Positions 8,252 through 16,758 of a stretch of DNA of 64,000 nt are shown here, piece by piece. The notes beneath the pieces were generated by a model. The model was not told the origin of the DNA, ran no database searches, and worked only from the letters and a program-made list of their open reading frames with translations. Source of the DNA: CAVQCJ01 sp963849365 (GTDB lineage: Bacteria; Actinomycetota; Actinomycetes; Prado026); NCBI GenBank assembly GCA_963849365.1, contig CAWKHA010000004.1, positions 930,001 through 994,000 of the forward strand, read 5' to 3'. Made by a program: the position numbers and the translations under genes. Every line of letters begins with the position of its first letter. Within the stretch, counting starts at the first letter, position 1.

Positions 8252-9229
8252 CCCGCACCCGCCGTCGCCTCCGCGGCCGCGGGCGGTTCGTCGTGGGCCG
8301 GCTCGTCGGCCTCGCCTCGACGCTGGTCGTCACCTCGTTCCTGGTCTTCTCGTCGCTGTACGTGGCGCCCGGCGATCCGGTCTCGTTCTTGCTGCAGGGA
8401 CGCAGCCCGTCGCCGGAGGCGGTGGCCGCCGTCAAGGCGCAGTACGGCCTGGACCAGCCGTTCCTCGTGCAGTACCTGCACTGGCTCGGCGGCGTGCTGC
8501 ACGGGGACTTCGGCCGGTCGCTGGAGTTCCGCCAGGACGTGGGTTCGCTCGTCCTCGCCCGGCTGCCGACGACATTGGCCCTGGTGGGCATGGCGGCCGT
8601 GATCATCCTTGTGGTCGGGCTCGGCGCCGGCATCGTCGGCGCGCTGCGGGCCGGACGCTTCGCGGACAAGTCAGTGCTCGTGCTGGTCACGGTGTTCGCT
8701 GCCGTGCCGTCCTTCGTCGCGGCGATCCTGCTGATCTCGGTCTTCGCGGTGCGCCTGGGCTGGTTCCCCACCTACGGCGCCGGCGAGGGCCTGACCGACA
8801 AGCTCTACCACCTCACGCTGCCCGCGATCGCGCTCTCGCTGACCTTCGTCGCACTGCTCGGCCGGGTGACGCGCTCGTCCATGCTCGACGAGCTCGGGCG
8901 CGAGCACGTCGAGGTCGGCGGTGAGCCGGGGCATCCCCTACCGCACGGTCGTGCGCAGGCACGTGCTCCGCAACGCGCTGGGCCCGATCTCCACGATCTC
9001 GGGGCTGCTGGTCGCGGGCCTGCTCGTCAGCAGCGCGGTGGTCGAGACGGCTTTCGGCCTGGACGGCATCGGTTCGCTGCTGGTGCAGGCCGTGGACAAG
9101 CTCGACTTCCCGGTCGTGCAGGCGCTGGTGCTCATCGTCGTGGCGGTGTTCGTCGTCATCAACACCGTCATCGACCTGCTCTACCCGCTGATCGACCCAC
9201 GGGTCGTGGCCGGGGACGCCGCCCGATGA
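8248..9229 (+). pseudogene. ABC transporter permease (DppB/OppB type), reading frame broken by an apparent 1-base insertion
   Basis: A GTG start overlaps the amidase stop (GTGA). The first frame encodes about 225 residues: N-terminal membrane helix, the V-A-P-G-D-P-V region, and further membrane spans up to L-G-R-E-H-V-E-V. Near 8911-8925 the family sequence continues only in the next frame, as S-R-G-I-P-Y-R-T-V-V-R-R-H-V-L-R-N-A-L-G-P, the EAA loop of this family, and runs to a proper C-terminus at 9229 with ATGA overlap to the next gene. Removing one G from the G-rich stretch 8916-8921 would restore one normal permease of about 326 residues. This is either a sequencing/assembly error or a real recent mutation; the rest of the operon looks intact. 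Confidence 0.8.
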
Positions 9230-10092
9230 CCGCCATCACCGCCGACCGGCCGGGGCGCGGTCGCCTGGCGGGGCTGCGCACGTTCGGTGGGAGCTGGCTG
9301 TTCGCGCTGTCCCTGGCCGTGGTCGTCGGGTTCGTCCTGGTCGCGCTGTTCGCTGCGCTGCTCGCCCCGTACAACCCCGACGCGACCGACCTTGGCAACG
9401 CGCTCGCGCCCCCCAGCCCGGCGCACTGGCTCGGCACCGATGAGGTCGGCCGGGACACGCTGTCCCGGCTGATCTTCGGGACGCGGACCAGTCTCGTCGG
9501 TCCGCTGGCGGTCGTGGTGTTCTCGACATTGCTCGGGATCGGTGTCGGGCTGGTGGCCGGGTGGCGCGGTGGCTGGGTCGACACCGTCCTGTCCCGCATC
9601 CTCGACGTCCTGTTCGCGTTCCCCGGGCTGCTGCTCGCGATCCTGGCCGTGTCCCTGTTCGGCAAGGGCCTGGCCGCCCCAGTCGTGGCGATGGCCGTCG
9701 CGTACATGCCGTTCGTCGCCCGGCTGGTCCGCAGCCTGGTGATCCAGGCGCGGTCACGTCCGTACATCGCCGCGTACCTCGTGCAAGGCTTCGGTCCGGC
9801 GCACGTGGCCGTGCGGCGGCTGCTGCCCAACGTCGCGCCGACGGTGCTCGCGCAATCCACGCTGAACTTCGGCTACGCGCTGCTGGACCTGGCCGCACTG
9901 TCGTTCCTCGGCCTCGGCGTGCAGCCGCCGACCGCCGACTGGGGCTCGATGATCAACGCCGGCCGCGGCGCAGTGCTGTCCGGGCAGCCGTTGTCGGCGG
10001 TGGCGCCGGCCATCGCGGTGATCGTGACGGTCGTCGCGTTCAACGTGGTGGGCGAGGACCTCGGCGACCGCATCGCGAGGCGGGACGGCTGA
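9226..10092 (+). CDS. ABC transporter permease (DppC/OppC type)
   Basis: The 288-residue membrane protein has the OppC N-terminal region followed by the binding-protein-dependent permease domain. W-L-G-T-D-E-V-G-R-D-T-L-S-R-L near residue 65-80 is the family hallmark. About six hydrophobic spans are visible, and the EAA-type loop follows V-Q-G-F-G-P-A-H-V-A-V. With the frameshifted permease it would form the channel of the importer. It overlaps its neighbours by 4 and 1 nt. Confidence 0.92.
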   Translation: MTAITADRPGRGRLAGLRTFGGSWLFALSLAVVVGFVLVALFAALLAPYNPDATDLGNALAPPSPAHWLGTDEVGRDTLSRLIFGTRTSLVGPLAVVVFSTLLGIGVGLVAGWRGGWVDTVLSRILDVLFAFPGLLLAILAVSLFGKGLAAPVVAMAVAYMPFVARLVRSLVIQARSRPYIAAYLVQGFGPAHVAVRRLLPNVAPTVLAQSTLNFGYALLDLAALSFLGLGVQPPTADWGSMINAGRGAVLSGQPLSAVAPAIAVIVTVVAFNVVGEDLGDRIARRDG

Positions 10093-11102
10093 TGGCGCTG
10101 CTGGAGATCGAGCGGCTGTCGGTACGGCTGCCCGGGCGTGCGCTGCGGCCGGTGCTCGACGACGTCTCACTGAGCGTCGCGGACGGCGAGGTGGTCGGGC
10201 TGGTCGGCGAGTCCGGCTCGGGCAAGTCGGTCACGGCCCGCTCGGTCATCGGGCTGAGTCCGGGCGGCGCGCAGGTCGAGGGCCGCATCACCGTGGCGGG
10301 CGTCGACGTTCTGGGCGCCGGCCCTGCGAGCCTGCGTGCGCTGCGGACCTCGACCGTGTCGATGATCTTCCAGGACCCGCGCGCGGGCATCAACCCGATG
10401 CGCCGCATCGGCGACTTCATGACCGAGTCGCTGCGCCGCGCGCCCGGCTGGGACCGCAGCCGGGCCATGGCCAAGGCCGAGGAGCTGCTGCACGCGGTCG
10501 CCATGCCCGACCCGGCCCGGCACCTGGACCAGCACCCGCACGAGCTGTCCGGGGGCATGCTCCAGCGCGTCATGATCGCCGCGGCGCTCATGACCGACCC
10601 CGCCCTGCTGCTGTGCGACGAGCCGACGACCGCCCTGGACGTGACCACGCAGGCCGAGATCCTCGCGATCCTGGCCGGGCTGCAGGCGCAGCGGGGCCTC
10701 GGCGTTCTCTTCATCACGCACGACCTGGACCTGGCGTCGGCGATCTGCGACCGCGTGTACGTGATGTACGCCGGGCGGATCGTGGAGTCCGCGCGGGCGG
10801 GAGAGCTGTTCGCGAGGCCCCGGCACCCGTACACCGCCGGGCTGCTGGCCTCGACCCCGGACGTCGACGGCGAGCACGACCGGCTGGTCCCCATCCCGGG
10901 GCAGGCGCTGAGCCTGCTGGAGGCGCCCGCGGGCTGCGCGTTCGCCGCCCGTTGCGGCCACGCGCTGTCGGAACCGTGCGGGACCCGTCCGCCGGTGCTG
11001 ACCGAGCTTCCCGGCGGACGTTCGGTCGCGTGCCTGCGCGCCGCGGAGGTGGCTCCCGACCTGCTCGGGCTGCGCCCGGCGGCACCACGGGAGGCGTCGT
11101 GA
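10092..11102 (+). CDS. ABC transporter ATP-binding protein (DppD/OppD type)
   Basis: This 336-residue ATPase has Walker A G-E-S-G-S-G-K-S near residue 40, Q-loop F-Q-D-P-R-A-G-I-N, the ABC signature L-S-G-G-M-L-Q-R, Walker B L-L-L-C-D-E-P-T-T-A-L-D and the H-loop I-T-H-D. The C-terminal oligopeptide/dipeptide transporter extension follows (P-R-H-P-Y-T-A-G-L-L), including the cysteines of the usual C-x(6)-C-type tail. It pairs with the next ATPase to power the importer. Confidence 0.93.
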   Translation: MALLEIERLSVRLPGRALRPVLDDVSLSVADGEVVGLVGESGSGKSVTARSVIGLSPGGAQVEGRITVAGVDVLGAGPASLRALRTSTVSMIFQDPRAGINPMRRIGDFMTESLRRAPGWDRSRAMAKAEELLHAVAMPDPARHLDQHPHELSGGMLQRVMIAAALMTDPALLLCDEPTTALDVTTQAEILAILAGLQAQRGLGVLFITHDLDLASAICDRVYVMYAGRIVESARAGELFARPRHPYTAGLLASTPDVDGEHDRLVPIPGQALSLLEAPAGCAFAARCGHALSEPCGTRPPVLTELPGGRSVACLRAAEVAPDLLGLRPAAPREAS

Positions 11103-11926
11103 CCGCGCTGCTGGAGGTCCGCGACCTGCGCAAGGCGTACGCCGTGGGGGACACCACCGTGCAAGCGGTGGCGGGGCTCTCGTTCCGGCTGGACGCAGGT
11201 GGCTCGGTCGGACTGGTCGGCGAGTCCGGCTCGGGCAAGACCACGGCAGCCCGGATGCTGGTCGGCCTCGAGCGCCCGGACAGCGGCCAGATCCTCGTGC
11301 AGGGTCGACCGCTGCAGGCCGGGTCGAAGCGCTCGGCGGCTGCCCGGCTGGCGCGGGCGAAGGCCGTGCAGATCGTCTTCCAGGACCCCTACCTGTCATT
11401 GGACCCGCGGGTGAACGTCGCTGCGGCCATCGACGCCGTCCTGGCGCTGCACACCTCGCTCGACCGCGCGGCCCGGCGGCGGCGCAGCATGGAGCTGCTC
11501 GACCAGGTTGGGCTGGGGGAGCGCGAGGCCGGCGCCTACCCACGGCGGCTGTCCGGCGGGCAGCGGCAGCGCGTCGCGATCGCCCGGGCGATGGCCGTCG
11601 AACCGCGCGTGCTCGTGCTGGACGAAGCGGTGTCGGCGCTGGACGTCTCCGTCCAGGCGCAGGTGCTCAACCTGCTGGGTGACATCCGTCGCGACAGCGG
11701 CATCGGGCTGGTGTTCGTCAGCCACGACCTGGCCGTCGTCCGGTACGTCTGCGACGAGGTGGTCGTCATGCGGCAGGGACTGGCCGTGGAGCACGGTCCG
11801 ACGCGCTCGCTGCTGGCGGCTCCGCAGCATCCGTACACCCGGCTGTTGCTGTCGTCGGTTCCGCGGCCGGACTGGGACCTGGCCGCGATCTCCCGGATGC
11901 GCCGCGAGGCCGCCCCCGCCGACTGA
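11099..11926 (+). CDS. ABC transporter ATP-binding protein (DppF/OppF type)
   Basis: The 275-residue second ATPase starts at a GTG overlapping the previous stop (GTGA). Walker A is G-E-S-G-S-G-K-T, the signature is L-S-G-G-Q-R-Q-R, Walker B is V-L-V-L-D-E-A-V-S-A-L-D, and the H-loop is V-S-H-D. The Walker B region reads D-E-A-V rather than D-E-P-T, as is common in DppF proteins. It is the last gene of the operon; a GC-rich hairpin follows 20 bp downstream. Confidence 0.92.
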   Translation: MTALLEVRDLRKAYAVGDTTVQAVAGLSFRLDAGGSVGLVGESGSGKTTAARMLVGLERPDSGQILVQGRPLQAGSKRSAAARLARAKAVQIVFQDPYLSLDPRVNVAAAIDAVLALHTSLDRAARRRRSMELLDQVGLGEREAGAYPRRLSGGQRQRVAIARAMAVEPRVLVLDEAVSALDVSVQAQVLNLLGDIRRDSGIGLVFVSHDLAVVRYVCDEVVVMRQGLAVEHGPTRSLLAAPQHPYTRLLLSSVPRPDWDLAAISRMRREAAPAD

Positions 11927-11946
11927 CGTCGGCCGGCCGTCTCGAC

Positions 11947-11973
11947 CCCCGACCCCGCAAGTCGGGGTTGGGG
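11947..11973 (+). terminator. Terminator-like hairpin after the ABC operon
   Basis: CCCCGACCCCG and CGGGGTTGGGG flank a 5-nt loop and form an 11-bp stem with one G-U pair. There is no U-tract, as is common in actinomycetes. It lies 20 bp after the last stop of the operon. Confidence 0.6.
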
Positions 11974-12058
11974 CGCTCAGGAAACTCACAGGGACTCTGG
12001 ACACACACCTCAGCATCTGTACAGCGTTCGTTCAGGGTTGGGCGGCACTTTGGTCGAC

Positions 12059-13207
12059 ATGACCTACGACCCCTACGTCCCCAGCTACCCGGCCCCGTCC
12101 GTCGAGGCCGTCGCCCCCGCCCCGGCCGCGCGCAGGCAGCGCCCGGTGGCCCTTCTCGCCATGACCGCCGTGATGGCCGGCCTCGTCGGCGGCGGAGTCG
12201 CCACCGCGACCGCCCGCCTCGCCGGTGCCCCGTCGACCGGCACCAGCACCAGCACCGGGACCGGCACCTCCGGCGCCAGCACGGCTCCGGCCGTCGCCGA
12301 CGGCTCGGTCGAGTCGGTGGCCAAGGCCGTCCTGCCCAGCACCGTCCAGATCCAGATGCGCAGCTCGGACGGCAGCGGTGACACCGGCTCCGGCAGCATC
12401 ATCAGCGCCGACGGCTACATCCTCACCAACAACCACGTCGTCGCGGGTGCCGCCCAGGGCGGCACGCTGAGCGTGCTCTTCAACGACGGCAGCAAGGCCG
12501 CCGCCAAGCTGGTCGGCCGCGACGCCGGCGACGACGTCGCCGTCATTAAGGTGGACGGCGTCTCCGGCCTCACCCCGATCCGCATCGGCAGCGCCGCCGA
12601 CCTCAGGGTCGGCCAGGCCGTTGTGGCCCTGGGTTCGCCCCTGGCTCTCGCCGGGACCGTCACCGAGGGCATCGTCAGCGCGCTGGACCGGCCGGTGACC
12701 ACCGGCGGGGACGGCACCACCAACTCGGTGATGAACGCCATCCAGACCGACACCGCGATCAACCCGGGCAACTCCGGTGGTCCGCTGGTGAACCTGCGCG
12801 GCGAGCTCGTCGGCATGAACTCGGCCGGCGCGTCCCTGGGCTCCAACGGCCAGGAGACCGGCTCGATCGGCCTCGGCTTCGCGATCCCGGTCGACCAGGC
12901 CATGCGCATCGCGAACCAGCTGATCAAGGACGGCCACGCGACGCGGGCGTTCCTCGGCGCCTCCGCGGCCGACGGGAGCACCGGCGGCGCGACCCTGCAG
13001 GACGTGCAGTCCGGCAGCGCTGCGGCCAAGGCCGGCCTGGCCGACGGCGACACGATCACCAAGGTCGACGGCCGGACGATCGCCAACGGCGAGGCCCTGG
13101 TGGCCACGATCCGGTCCGCACCGGCCGGCTCGACCGTGGAGCTGACATACGTGCGCGCCGGCGCCACTCGCACCGCGCGCGTCACCCTCGGGTCGGTCGA
13201 CGTCTGA
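12059..13207 (+). CDS. HtrA/DegP-like serine protease (S1C) with PDZ domain
   Basis: This 382-residue envelope protease has a short Pro/Ala-rich cytosolic start, one membrane anchor at about residues 35-57, a Ser/Thr-rich linker, a trypsin-like domain and a C-terminal PDZ domain. The catalytic residues are visible as H126 (T-N-N-H-V-V-A), D159 (D-D-V-A-V-I-K) and S239 (N-P-G-N-S-G-G-P). The PDZ domain shows A-A-K-A-G-L-A-D-G-D-T-I and V-D-G. Proteins of this layout degrade or refold damaged exported proteins during envelope stress. A TTG seven codons upstream is an alternative start, but the ATG was preferred; no strong Shine-Dalgarno sequence is visible for either. Confidence 0.9.
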   Translation: MTYDPYVPSYPAPSVEAVAPAPAARRQRPVALLAMTAVMAGLVGGGVATATARLAGAPSTGTSTSTGTGTSGASTAPAVADGSVESVAKAVLPSTVQIQMRSSDGSGDTGSGSIISADGYILTNNHVVAGAAQGGTLSVLFNDGSKAAAKLVGRDAGDDVAVIKVDGVSGLTPIRIGSAADLRVGQAVVALGSPLALAGTVTEGIVSALDRPVTTGGDGTTNSVMNAIQTDTAINPGNSGGPLVNLRGELVGMNSAGASLGSNGQETGSIGLGFAIPVDQAMRIANQLIKDGHATRAFLGASAADGSTGGATLQDVQSGSAAAKAGLADGDTITKVDGRTIANGEALVATIRSAPAGSTVELTYVRAGATRTARVTLGSVDV

Positions 13208-13266
13208 CCGACCGGTCGACCCCGGCCGCGCTCGCGGTCGGTCCCTGAGCACCGCTGCCCCGACGC

Positions 13267-13290
13267 TGCCCCGCCCCGGCCGTCGGGGCA
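13267..13290 (+). terminator. Terminator-like hairpin after htrA
   Basis: TGCCCCG and CGGGGCA form a perfect 7-bp stem around a 10-nt loop, 59 bp after the protease stop codon. No U-tract follows. Confidence 0.4.
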
Positions 13291-13331
13291 GTGGGCATTC
13301 CGGGGAGGCAAGCGATCACCGATGACGCTCC

Positions 13332-13420
13332 GGCACACAGAGCCGGCTCGGCGGGGCCCTGGTGGGCCACCGAGCGTCGTCTTTGCCCCGATCGAACGGC
13401 GGCTCGGCCCTCTGTGTGCC
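13332..13420. repeat. Inverted repeat with nested hairpins in the gap before tRNA-Ser
   Basis: GGCACACAGAG at 13332-13342 and CTCTGTGTGCC at 13410-13420 are perfect 11-bp arms. Between them are further paired elements (CTCGG/CCGAG around GGGCC/GGCCC). Together they could fold as one branched structure. The 329-bp stretch between htrA and the tRNA holds no convincing gene, so this structured segment is its main content. Confidence 0.4.
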
Positions 13421-13536
13421 ACAGCGTCACGAGGGCCCCTCGGCTGAGTGGTCGAACCCTGACACGAAGCCGACAAGCGGGGCGCCGGCCGGTTCCCGAG
13501 GGCTGACGCTGCCCGGCGACTACCCTCGTCGGCACT

Positions 13537-13623
13537 GGAGGGCTCGCCTAGTGGCCGATGGCGGCGGTCTTGAAAACCGCTAGGGGCGCAAGCTCCTCGT
13601 GGGTTCGAATCCCACGCCCTCCG
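13537..13623 (+). tRNA. tRNA-Ser (anticodon TGA)
   Basis: An 87-nt cloverleaf: acceptor stem GGAGGGC/GCCCTCC, anticodon stem GCGGT/ACCGC with loop CTTGAAA, so the anticodon is TGA at 13571-13573. A long variable arm (class II) follows, then the T-arm GTGGGTTCGAATCCCAC. The discriminator base is G, as expected for serine tRNA. CCA is not encoded. It reads UCA and probably other UCN codons. Confidence 0.95.
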
Positions 13624-13653
13624 CTCCGACCTGCGGCGATGCGTCCGAGGCCT

Positions 13654-13680
13654 GATCTTGGCCTTGCGCCGACCAAGATC
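13654..13680. terminator. Bidirectional terminator-like hairpin after tRNA-Ser
   Basis: GATCTTGG and CCAAGATC are perfect 8-bp arms around an 11-nt loop. It lies 30 bp after the tRNA and just downstream of the stop codon of the short minus-strand gene, so it could end transcription from both sides. Confidence 0.5.
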
Positions 13681-13683
13681 GAT

Positions 13684-13848
13684 CTAACGCTCATCTAACG
13701 TGCTGTGCCCGACCCACCACTGCGCGTCGTGCTCGGCCAGCCGGCTGCGCAGCAGGGACGTCACCACCAGCGCGACGCCCCACGCGACCGTGCCCACCGT
13801 CACGGGGACGACCGCGTCCGTCTGGTCCCGTCCCGCGCCGCCAGCCAC
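13684..13848 (-). CDS. Short DUF2530-like membrane protein, apparently truncated
   Basis: A 54-codon minus-strand frame beginning at GTG contains V-T-V-G-T-V-A-W-G-V-A-L-V-V, then L-L-R-S-R-L-A-E-H-D-A-Q-W-W-V-G. This matches my memory of the first half of the actinobacterial DUF2530 family (a G-T-x-x-W-x-V-A-L-V membrane span, then L-A-E-H-x-x-x-W-W). Family members normally continue with a second membrane span; here the frame ends eight residues after the W-W pair. It may therefore be a shortened or decaying copy. The function of DUF2530 is unknown. Confidence 0.45.
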   Translation of the reverse strand: MAGGAGRDQTDAVVPVTVGTVAWGVALVVTSLLRSRLAEHDAQWWVGHSTLDER

Positions 13849-13901
13849 GTGGACACCCCAGGACTGACTGCACCTCGCAGGGTGAGCTCCCGGTACGAGA
13901 G

Positions 13902-13928
13902 GTCCCCCGAGGGCCCGACGCGGGGGAC
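13902..13928. other. Hairpin upstream of the V-type ATPase operon
   Basis: GTCCCCC and GGGGGAC form a perfect 7-bp stem followed by TTT on the plus strand. It lies 67 bp before the first ATPase gene, in the leader or promoter region. It could be an attenuator-like element or a terminator for upstream read-through. Confidence 0.35.
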
Positions 13929-13995
13929 TTTGGCCCCTGAGTCCTGTCCCGCAGCTGGGCGACGATGAGCAGACCCGGGGTCGGGAGGTGCTGGC

Positions 13996-14436
13996 ATGCC
14001 CGGTGTCCGAGACCTGCTCGAGCGTTTCCGGCCCGTCGGCACGCCCGGGCCGGCGGCACCCGTGGGTGTCCCGGCCGACGGGAAGGCCCTTCTCGAGGCC
14101 GAGCTCGCTCCCATCCTCGTGGAGCTGGAGGAGACGCGGCGGCAGTGCGACCAGGTGCAGGCTGCGGCCAGGGCGCGTGCGGACCGGCTGCTCGCCGATG
14201 CCCGGGCGCGCGCGGAGGCCGTGGTCGCGCAGGCCCGGCTGCGTGCCGACGCTGCCCGGGCCGACACAGCGGCCGCCGAGCGTCGGCAACGCGAGGTCGA
14301 GGCGCAGGTCGAGCTGTCCCGTGGAGCGCAGGAGGCTCGCCGCATCGCTCGCCTGGCGGCAGAACGCATCCCTGTGCTCGCGGCGCGGGTGGTCGACTCC
14401 GCGCGCGCAGAGCTCGGCATGGCCGGCCCGACATGA
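13996..14436 (+). CDS. V/A-type ATPase peripheral stalk-like coiled-coil protein (subunit H/G type)
   Basis: The 146-residue product is almost entirely one long Ala/Arg/Glu-rich coiled coil (residues about 30-130), with repeated A-R-A-R-A-x-R/E heptads like the archaeal AhaH/G subunit that pairs with subunit E in the peripheral stalk. It has a GGGAGG ribosome binding site 7 bp before the ATG. It is the first gene of the ATPase operon and overlaps the next gene (ATGA). The assignment rests on the coiled-coil pattern and position, because this family conserves little sequence. Confidence 0.7.
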   Translation: MPGVRDLLERFRPVGTPGPAAPVGVPADGKALLEAELAPILVELEETRRQCDQVQAAARARADRLLADARARAEAVVAQARLRADAARADTAAAERRQREVEAQVELSRGAQEARRIARLAAERIPVLAARVVDSARAELGMAGPT

Positions 14437-15353
14437 GCGTCGGCTGGGTGGCCGGTGCCGTGAGAGCACGTGCGATCACGCGTCGCCGGCTCGGCAGGGC
14501 AGCATCCCGGTCGCTGGCCGCCAGCAGCGACCTCGGCACAGCCGTCGCGAGCCTGTCGACCGGACCGTACGGCAGGTACGTGCGGCCCGGCCAGACGGTC
14601 GTGCAGGCCCAGCGTGCAGTGGCGACGACGTTGTTGTGGCACGGCCGGGTGCTTGCCGGATGGTTGCCACGCGAGGGCGCGCAGGCCGTGCGGGTGCTGG
14701 CCGGGTGGTTCGAGATCGCGAACGTCGATGCTCTTCTGGCGGCGTTCTCGACCGGTGTCGAGGTCCCGCCGCCGTACGTCCTGGGGTCGCTGGCGACCGC
14801 GTGGCCGCGGCTGGCGGGCTCTGGTGACCGCACCGAGCTTCGGCGCCGGCTCGCGATGACGCCGTGGGGCGATCCGGGACGTGAGGACGACCGGAGCATC
14901 TCCTTCGTCATGCGGCTGGCGTGGGCAGCCAGGGTGCGGACGGGTGTGTCCGGGGCGCACGAGTGGGCGGCCGGAGCGGCAGCCCTGCTGCTGGCGCGGG
15001 AGCTCGTGCAGGGTCACGCGCTCGACGTCCCACCGGCCCTCGTCTCGCGTGCGGTGGGGCGGGACATCACGTCCGCGACGACCCTGGACGAGCTGGCCGG
15101 GCGGCTGCCCACCCGGGCCGCCTGGGCCGTGCGCACCGCCCGGACGCTGGGCGACCTGGATGCGGCGGAGACGGCCTGGTGGACGCACCTGGAGTCCCAG
15201 GCGGATGCCCGGTCGCGATCGGTGGGCTCCGGGCAGCTCCAGATCACAGCCGCGCTCGCACTGCTGGCCGCCGACGCCTGGCGGGTCCGGGCCGCGCTCG
15301 CTCTGGCCGCCCGCGGCGGCGCACCCCTGGAGGCCTTCGATGCGCTGGCGTGA
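14433..15353 (+). CDS. V/A-type ATPase subunit C (AC39/d-like)
   Basis: The 306-residue helical protein fits the subunit C/d family that joins the central shaft to the membrane rotor. It shows the typical repeated arrangement of helices with L-A-G-W-F-E-I-A-N-V-D-A-L-L-A-A-F in the first third, close to the family pattern (W/R-x-x-x-x-E-x-x-N-x-x-x-L). It is linked by an ATGA overlap to the stalk gene and overlaps subunit I by 14 nt. Sequence conservation is low, so position supports the call. Confidence 0.75.
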   Translation: MSVGWVAGAVRARAITRRRLGRAASRSLAASSDLGTAVASLSTGPYGRYVRPGQTVVQAQRAVATTLLWHGRVLAGWLPREGAQAVRVLAGWFEIANVDALLAAFSTGVEVPPPYVLGSLATAWPRLAGSGDRTELRRRLAMTPWGDPGREDDRSISFVMRLAWAARVRTGVSGAHEWAAGAAALLLARELVQGHALDVPPALVSRAVGRDITSATTLDELAGRLPTRAAWAVRTARTLGDLDAAETAWWTHLESQADARSRSVGSGQLQITAALALLAADAWRVRAALALAARGGAPLEAFDALA

Positions 15354-16758
15354 CCGGGCCGGTGTGGTGCCCATGCAGCGAGTCGCCCTCGTGGCGCCGG
15401 CGCCCGTCGTCCGCGACATGCTGGTGCGGGTGGCTGCGGCGGGGGTGGTCGACATCGAGATCCCGGTCGGCCCCGACACCGGTTCGGGAGACGTCGCGCG
15501 TCGCCTGCAGCGGTTGGGTGAGCATGCCGAGCCGCTGCTCGCGCCTGTCGCGCCGGACCTCGACGAGCTGGAACGGGCCAGCCGAGCCGACCTCCTCATG
15601 GGTGAGGCGGCTCTGCAGCAGGTCGGCGCCGCGGCCGTCTCCAACGACTCCGTGGCCGCGTTCGCCGGATGGACACCGGCGGACTCCGTGCCGGACCTGG
15701 CGGCCAGCCTCGCGGAGGTGGGCGGGGCGGTCGTGCCCCTGCCGCGGCCGCGCGGCATCCAGCCACCGACCCTCCTGCGTCGTCATGGTCAGGGCCACCC
15801 GTTCACGGCGCTGGTGGAGACGTACGCGACCGCGCCCTACGCCGACGTGGACCCGACGCCGTTCGCCGCAGCGGCGTACGTCGTGATGTTCGGGATGATG
15901 TTCGGCGACGTAGGTGACGGCCTGCTGCTGGTCCTTGCCGCCGTGCTCGCCCGGCTGGGCCGGCCGCGCATCTTCGGCCGCCTGCGGGACGTGGCGCCGT
16001 TCATCGGGGCCCTGGGCGCCTCCGGCATCGTCTTCGGCGTGCTCTACGGCGAGTTCTTCGGACCGACCGGCGTCCTCCCGGTGCTGTGGATCTCGCCGGT
16101 CGACGAGCCGATGACGCTCCTCGTCGCGGCCATCGGTCTGGGGGCCGTCCTCCTCGCCGGGTCCTACGCGCTTGGCACGGTCAACCGGGTCCGGGAGGGC
16201 GGTTGGACCTACGCGCTCTACTCGCCGACCGGGATCGCCGGGTCCACGCTCTTCCTCGGCGCCGGGCTGGTGGTGTTCGGCCTCGCCACTGCGACCGACT
16301 GGCTGACTCTGCTCGGGCTCGTGATCGCCCTGACCGGGCTCGTCCTGGCTTTCGTCGGGCTGCTGGTCGCGGCCGGTGGTGGCGGCACGGGCGTGGTCGA
16401 GGCGGTCATCGAGCTCTTCGACCTGGTCGTACGGCTCGGGTCGAACGTGGTCTCCTTCGCGCGGCTGGCGGCCTTCGGGCTGACCCACGCGGCGCTGTCG
16501 GCCGTCGTGTGGACAGCGACCGTGGCGCTGTGGGGCACGTCGCCGGTCGGGGCTGCGCTCGGCATCCTCGTGTTCGTGGTCGGCACGGCCGCGTCGTTCG
16601 CGCTGGAGGCGCTCGTCGCCGGGGTCCAGGCGTTACGGCTGGAGTACTACGAGCTGTTCTCCCGCGTCTTCCAGTCCGAGGGACGGCCGTTCAGGCCGTG
16701 GCATGTCACGGTCGCCGGGCAGCCGGCGGCCGACTTGATCCAGGAGGAGCACCCGTGA
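15340..16758 (+). CDS. V/A-type ATPase subunit I (a-subunit), short form
   Basis: This 472-residue protein is the stator of the proton channel. The C-terminal part has about seven or eight membrane spans. The segment V-S-F-A-R-L-A-A-F-G-L-T-H-A-A-L-S contains the arginine known to be essential in this family. F-G-M-M-F-G-D-V-G-D-G near residue 190 is also a family hallmark. Archaeal and eukaryotic homologues are usually 620-850 residues; here the cytosolic N-terminal domain is much reduced. ATG 15340 was chosen because GGAGG lies six bases upstream; a later ATG at 15373 is an alternative. Confidence 0.9.
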   Translation: MRWRDRAGVVPMQRVALVAPAPVVRDMLVRVAAAGVVDIEIPVGPDTGSGDVARRLQRLGEHAEPLLAPVAPDLDELERASRADLLMGEAALQQVGAAAVSNDSVAAFAGWTPADSVPDLAASLAEVGGAVVPLPRPRGIQPPTLLRRHGQGHPFTALVETYATAPYADVDPTPFAAAAYVVMFGMMFGDVGDGLLLVLAAVLARLGRPRIFGRLRDVAPFIGALGASGIVFGVLYGEFFGPTGVLPVLWISPVDEPMTLLVAAIGLGAVLLAGSYALGTVNRVREGGWTYALYSPTGIAGSTLFLGAGLVVFGLATATDWLTLLGLVIALTGLVLAFVGLLVAAGGGGTGVVEAVIELFDLVVRLGSNVVSFARLAAFGLTHAALSAVVWTATVALWGTSPVGAALGILVFVVGTAASFALEALVAGVQALRLEYYELFSRVFQSEGRPFRPWHVTVAGQPAADLIQEEHP

